Below are positions 59,091 through 64,000 of a stretch of 64,000 nt of DNA, one piece after another; position 1 is the stretch's first letter, and every line of letters starts with the position of its first letter. The DNA is from Solen grandis. Its lineage: Eukaryota; Mollusca; Bivalvia; Adapedonta; Solenidae. The DNA lies in assembly GCA_021229015.1 (NCBI GenBank), contig CM037777.1, positions 65,379,946 to 65,443,945 on the forward strand, read 5' to 3'. The notes beneath the pieces are model-generated. The model searched no databases. It was not told the origin of the DNA and saw nothing but the letters and a program-made list of their open reading frames with translations. The position numbers and the translations under genes are program-made.

Positions 59091-60717
59091 CTCAAAATAT
59101 TTGTAGAAATTCTGCAGAACTGCAAACTGTGTAAGTTTCAACTTTTATTTCATCCTGAAGCTCTTTAATCCTAAAATGAAAATTTCGGTCCTATATTCGA
59201 ATATTATTTCAGCTACAGAACTTCGGTCTTTTGTAATGTCGGTTAGCTGACAGGATATGCACATCTTAGTTTAAAGATGTACCATCTGTGAAAATTTGAA
59301 GAAAATCCGACCATAAATGGCGGCTGTAGAGCGTGAACACCATTTTTCACTATTTTTAGCTCTGACGTCACATGACGTCATAAAGTGCTGAAAATTATTA
59401 TGTTCAAAAGCGTATACTTTACTGTCATAACTCTGAAATTTTTATTTTTCTGAACAACTGGCATCATGTCGAAATCAATGACCTAAAATAAAAATTAAGA
59501 AGTATGCTTATGACGTTACTTAACGTCCTTTGACGTCACGACTCAAAATATATGTAGAAATTCTGCAGAACTGCAAACTTTGTAAGTTTCAACTTTCTAT
59601 CTCATCCTGAAGCTCTTTAATCCTAAAATGAAATTTTCGGTCCTATGTTCGAATCTTATTTCAGCCACAGAACTTCGGTCTTTCGGAATTTCGGTAAGCT
59701 GACAGGATATGCACACCTTAGTTTCAAGATGTACCATCTGTGAAAATTTTAGGAAAATCCGACCATAAATGACGGCTGTAGAGCGCGAACACCATTTTTC
59801 ACTATTTTTAGCTGTGACGTTATGTGACGTCACAGTGTGCTGAAGATGCAATTTTTCAAAAGCGCTTTTTACTGTCATAACAAATTTTTTAAAATTAAAA
59901 AAAAAAAAACGTCACATGAAGTCATATGACGTCACGACTCAAAATATTTGTAGAAATTCTGCAGAACTGCAAACTGTGTAAGTTTCAACTTTTATTTCAT
60001 CCTGAAGCTCTTTAATCCTAAAATGAAAATTTCGGTCCTATATTCGAATATTATTTCAGCTACAGAACTTCGGTCTTTTGTAATGTCGGTTAGCTGACAG
60101 GATATGCACATCTTAGTTTAAAGATGTACCATCTGTGAAAATTTGAAGAAAATCCGACCATAAATGGCGGCTGTAGAGCGTGAACACCATTTTTCACTAT
60201 TTTTAGCTCTGACGTCACATGACGTCATAAAGTGCTGAAAATTATTATGTTCAAAAGCGTATACTTTACTGTCATGACTCTGAAATTTTTATTATTCTGA
60301 ACAACTGGCATCATGTCGAAATCAATGACCTAAAATAAAAATTAAGAAGTATGCTTATGACGTTACTTAACGTCCTTTGACGTCACGACTCAAAATATAT
60401 GTAGAAATTCTGCAGAACTGCAAACTTTGTAAGTTTCAACTTTCTATCTCATCCTGAAGCTCTTTAATCCTAAAATGAAATTTTCGGTCCTATGTTCGAA
60501 TCTTATTTCAGCCACAGAACTTCGGTCTTTCGGAATTTCGGTAAGCTGACAGGATATGCACACCTTAGTTTCAAGATGTACCATCTGTGAAAATTTTAGG
60601 AAAATCCGACCATAAATGACGGCTGTAGAGCGCGAACACCATTTTTCACTATTTTTAGCTGTGACGTCATGTGACGTCACAGTGTGCTGAAGATGCAATT
60701 TTTCAAAAGCGCTTTAC
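59091..60717. repeat. Higher-order duplication, 847-bp offset
   Basis: 59,091 to about 59,870 and 59,938 to about 60,717 match with only a few differences seen (for example TTTATTTTTC against TTTATTATTC). The first copy then has a short deletion and an A-run not shared by the second. Confidence 0.75.
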
Positions 60718-61081
60718 TTACTGTCATAACTCTGAAATTTTCAGTATTCTGAACAACTGGCAACATGTCAAAATCATTGCTCTAAAATGAAAAAAAAGTA
60801 TGCTTATGACGTCACATGAAGTCATATGACGTCACGACTCAAAATTTGTGAAAACTTTAGGAAAATCCGACCATAAATGACGGCTGTAGAGCGCGAACAC
60901 CATTTTTCACTATTTTTAGCTGTGACGTCATGTGACGTCATAGGGTGCTGAAAATCATTGAAATCAAAATTTCCTCACGTCACTAATAAGCCATAAAAAT
61001 TTCATCGTCCTAGGACTATTGCAACATATAAAAATAAGCGTTTAGTTAGGAAGAAGAAAAGAATAATAATAACAATAATAA

Positions 61082-61122
61082 CTAGACTTCTTTTGTTTTG
61101 AACAAAAGATAGGGCTTTCTGC
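61082..61122 (-). repeat. Hairpin-CTAG element end (13)
   Basis: CTAG is at 61,082-61,085. A perfect 9-bp stem TCTTTTGTT (61,089-61,097) pairs with AACAAAAGA (61,101-61,109) around loop TTG. TAGGGCTTTCTGC follows. Confidence 0.75.
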
Positions 61123-63236
61123 ACTGCAAACCATGACAAACCTGGTGTTTTTCGAATTTTGGCAAACCTATATAATCCTGCACAATGAAGTCGTAATACA
61201 TAACTTCTGTGAAAATTCCATGCCAATCCGTCCATAAATGACGGCTGTACAGCGCGGATGAACTTTGGTAGCTTTTTTGAGGTTTTGATGTCATGTGACG
61301 TCATATGAAAATTTTAATCATTAAATCTTAATGTTCATGATTACCTTCATAGGACATTAAATTTTCATTGTCTATGAACCTTTGCAACATGAGTAAATTG
61401 ACATTCAGGAATCGGAAATTCTCTACAATTTGATGACGTCATATGACGTCATATGAAGTTCATCTTTACAAAATGCAAAGGAAACATAAGGACATATAAT
61501 CTCGCCAAATATCAAATTCTATCTCATCTAGAAACGATTTTATACGTATTTAAAATTTGACGTCCTTGGTTCGAATCTTGGATTCGCCAAAGAACCTTAG
61601 TTCTTTCGAATCTTGGCAAACCTATATAATCCTTCACAATGAGGTCGTAATATATAACTTCTGTGAAGATTCCATGCCAATCTATAAATAAATGACGGCT
61701 GTACAGAGCGGACAAACTTTGGTAGTTATTTATAGTTCTGACGTCATGTGACGTCATATGAAAATTTTAAACATTGAATCTAAATGTTCCTGATTATGTA
61801 CAAAGGACATTTAATTTTCATTGTCTATGAAGCTTTGCAATATGAGTAAAATTGACATCAAGAAATCGGAAATTCTTTACAACTTGATGACGTCATATGA
61901 CGTTCATCTTTACAAAATGCAAAGGAAACACAGAGAGGAATAATCTCGCCAAATATCAACTTTCTATCTCATCTAGAATGGATTTTATATGGATTTGAAA
62001 TGTGACGTCCTTGGTTCGAATCTTGGATTCGCCATAGAACCTTAGTTCTTTCGAATCTTGGCAAACCTATATAATCCTGCACAATAAGGTCTTAATATAT
62101 AACTTCTGTGAAAATTCCATGACAATCCGTCCATAAATGACAGCTGTACAGCGCGTACAAACTTTGGTAGCTATTTTTAGTTCTGACGTCATGTGACGTC
62201 ATATGAAAATTTTAAACATTGGATCAAAATGTTCATGATCACTTACAAAGGACTTTCAATTTCCATTCTTCATGAACCCTTGCAACATGAGTAAATTGAC
62301 ATCAAGAAATCGGAAATTCTATACAACTTGATGACGTCATATGACGTCATATGACGTTCATCTTAACAAAATGCAAAGGAAACACAGAGACATATAATCT
62401 CGCCAAATATCAACTTTCTATCTCATCTAGAATGGATTTTATATGGATTTGAAATGTGACGTCCTTGGTTCGAATCTTGGATTCGCCATAGAACCTTAGT
62501 TCTTTCGAATCTTGGCAAACCTATATAATCCTTCACAATGAGGTCGTAATATATAACTTCTGTGAAAATTCCATGCCAATCCGTCCATAAATGACGGCTG
62601 TACAGCGCGTACAAACTTTGGAAGCTATATTTAGTTATGACGTCATGTGACGTCATATGAAAATTTTAAACATTGAATCTAAATGTTCACGATAAACTAC
62701 ATAGGACTTTTAATTTTCATTGTCTATGAACCTTTGCAACATAAGTAAATTGACATCAAGAAATCGGAAATTCTATACAACTTGATGACGTCATATGACG
62801 TCATATGACGTTCATCTTTACAAAATGCAAAGGAAACACAGAGAGGAATAATCTCGCCAAATATCAACTTTCTATCTCATCTAGAATGGATTTTATATGG
62901 ATTTGAAATTTGACGTCCTTGGTTCGAATCTTGGATTCGCCATAGAACCTTAGTTCTTTCGAATCTTGGCAAACCTATATAATCCTGCACAATGAGGTCT
63001 TAATATATAACTTCTGAGAAAATTCCATGAAAATCAGTCCATAAATGACGGCTGTACAGCGCGTACAAACTTTGGTAGTTATTTATAGTTCTGACGTCAT
63101 GTGACGTCATGTGAAGATAAAAATAACATTTTCCAAAATGCCATTGCTTCAGGTATCTGTTGATAGAATTTCTTTGTCCTAGACCTTCAGCAACTTAATG
63201 AAATAACAACATGAAAAGGTTGGAAAAAAAGAATAA
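61082..63236 (-). mobile_element. Hairpin-CTAG element, third core subfamily
   Basis: Core landmarks TTGGTTCGAATCTTGGATTC lie near 61,565, 62,011, 62,466 and 62,920 (446, 455 and 454 bp apart). Each unit has TCTGACGTCATGTGACGTCA-type and TGACGTCATATGACG-type sites; the full 18-bp palindrome is at 61,434-61,451, 62,332-62,349 and 62,786-62,803. It ends AGGTTGGAAAAAAAGAATAA. Confidence 0.65.
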
Positions 63237-63277
63237 CTAGACTTCTTTTGTTTTGAACAAAAGATAGGGCTTTCTGC
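63237..63277 (-). repeat. Hairpin-CTAG element end (14)
   Basis: CTAG is at 63,237-63,240, with the same 9-bp stem and loop as terminus 13. The following 200 bases nearly repeat 61,123-61,320. Confidence 0.75.
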
Positions 63278-64000
63278 ACTGCAAACCATGACAAACCTGG
63301 TGTTTTTCGAATTTTGGCAAACCTATATAATCCTGCACAATGAAGTCGTAATATATAACTTCTGTGAAAATTCCATGCCAATCCGTCCATAAATGACGGC
63401 TGTGCAGCGCGGATGAACTTTGGTAGCTTTTTTAAGTTTTGATGTCATGTGACGTCATATGAAAATTTTACTCATTAAATCTTAATGTTCATGATTACCT
63501 ACATAGGACATTAAATTTTCATTGTCTATGAACCTTTGCAACATGAGTAAATTGACATTCAGGAATCGGAAATTCTCTACAATTTGATGACGTCATATGA
63601 CGTTCATCTTTTCAAAATGCAAAGGAAACACAGAGACGTATAAGCTCGCTAAATATCAAATTTCTATCTCATCTAGAAACGATTTTATACGTATTTAAAA
63701 TTTGACGTCCTTGGTTCGAATCTTGGATTCGTCAAAGAACCTTAGTTCTTTCGAATCTTGGCAAACCTACAGAATCCTGCACAATGAGGTCGTAATATAT
63801 AACTTCTGTGAAGATTACATGCCAATCTATCAATAAATGACGGCTGTACAGAGCGGACAAACTTTGGTAGTTATTTATAGTTCTGACAACATGTGACGTC
63901 ATATGAAAATTTTAAAATTGAATTAAATGTTCCTTTATTACAAAGGTTTAATTTTTTAGTAAATTGACATCAAGAAATCGGAAATTCTATACAACTTGAT
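63237..64000 (-). mobile_element. Hairpin-CTAG element, runs off the window
   Basis: It restarts the 61,082 element and continues through one core unit (landmark near 63,712) into a second. The TGACGTC motif is damaged to TGACAAC near 63,884. Confidence 0.6.

Larger units (their letters stand above)
58498..61081 (-). mobile_element. Hairpin element, second core subfamily
   Basis: Its core units of about 420-430 bp differ from those elsewhere: AGCTGACAGGATATGCACA, AAGATGTACCATCTGTGAAAA, GAACACCATTTTTCAC, and TGACGTCACATGACGTCA or TGACGTCATGTGACGTCA. Two units form a higher-order pair repeated at an 847-bp offset (59,091 and 59,938). The tail is AAT-rich at 61,060-61,080. Minus-strand frames at 59,597-59,878 and 60,444-60,698 give the same peptide because they translate the duplicated unit; they are not genes. 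Confidence 0.65.

Noticed and set aside
59597..60698. Two minus-strand frames encoding nearly the same 84-93 residue peptide
   Set aside because: They translate the two copies of the 847-bp duplicated repeat, start at non-ATG or arbitrary positions, show no domain, and span CRE palindromes shared with non-coding units.
61082..64000. Simple satellite interpretation of the core arrays
   Set aside because: Arrays are bounded by conserved hairpin-CTAG ends and purine-rich tails, so they are internal repeats of mobile elements rather than plain satellites.

Overview
The window looks like AT-rich, gene-poor, transposon-saturated DNA from a mollusc, most likely a bivalve. The grounds are tRNA-derived SINEs with a GACGTTAAAC end, a repeat family bounded by GCTCACCTGAG/CTCAGGTGAGC with about 145-bp core repeats and a GACG microsatellite, a Penelope GIY-YIG fragment, a PIF/Harbinger element, and dispersed 'GGCAATAACTCTG' repeats. 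I recognise these from general knowledge of molluscan genomes; no search was run. I found no intact protein gene, rRNA or genuine tRNA gene. Almost every ATG/TTG open frame is a chance frame inside repeats.

The dominant component is one very large repeat superfamily, plus-oriented at about 0.6-1, 4.1-16.5, 20.6-20.9, 32.4-50 and 50.7-64 kb and inverted at 21.0-26.7 kb. Its elements begin, on the minus-strand reading, with a pyrimidine-rich end. They carry 1-5 core units of about 420-455 bp packed with the palindrome TGACGTCA, and end in a short hairpin followed by CTAG and a T. Fourteen such ends were located. Stem sequences differ between subfamilies while pairing is largely kept. This fits non-autonomous Helitron-like elements joined head to tail. 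No Rep/helicase gene is present.

Layout: 0-2.8 kb mixed repeats; 2.8-4.1 kb DINE/pearl-like element; 4.1-16.5 kb hairpin-CTAG arrays; 16.5-20.5 kb sparser DNA with a core-repeat element and a TTCGCCC element; 100-N gap at 20,938-21,037 where repeat orientation flips; 21-26.7 kb inverted arrays; 26.8-28.5 kb a nested inverted-repeat element; 28.5-32 kb the most single-copy-looking stretch, with one candidate exon at 30.3-30.6 kb; 32.4-35.6 kb an element carrying a SINE that was itself split by a Penelope fragment; 35.6-40.5 kb an element interrupted by two SINEs and a 2.6-kb composite insertion; 42.4-43 kb a second DINE/pearl-like copy; 44.2-46.0 kb a PIF/Harbinger element with target duplication; 46.6-50 kb core arrays with an exact 453-bp duplication; 50-50.5 kb a 190-bp satellite; 50.7-52.6 kb an 815-bp tandem repeat with CTCF-like sites; 52.7-64 kb five head-to-tail hairpin-CTAG elements.

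The genes do not form a pathway. The two recognisable protein remnants, a HARBI1-like transposase fragment and a Penelope endonuclease fragment, belong to mobile elements. Nesting order can be read from target duplications and from paralogous empty sites inside the window.
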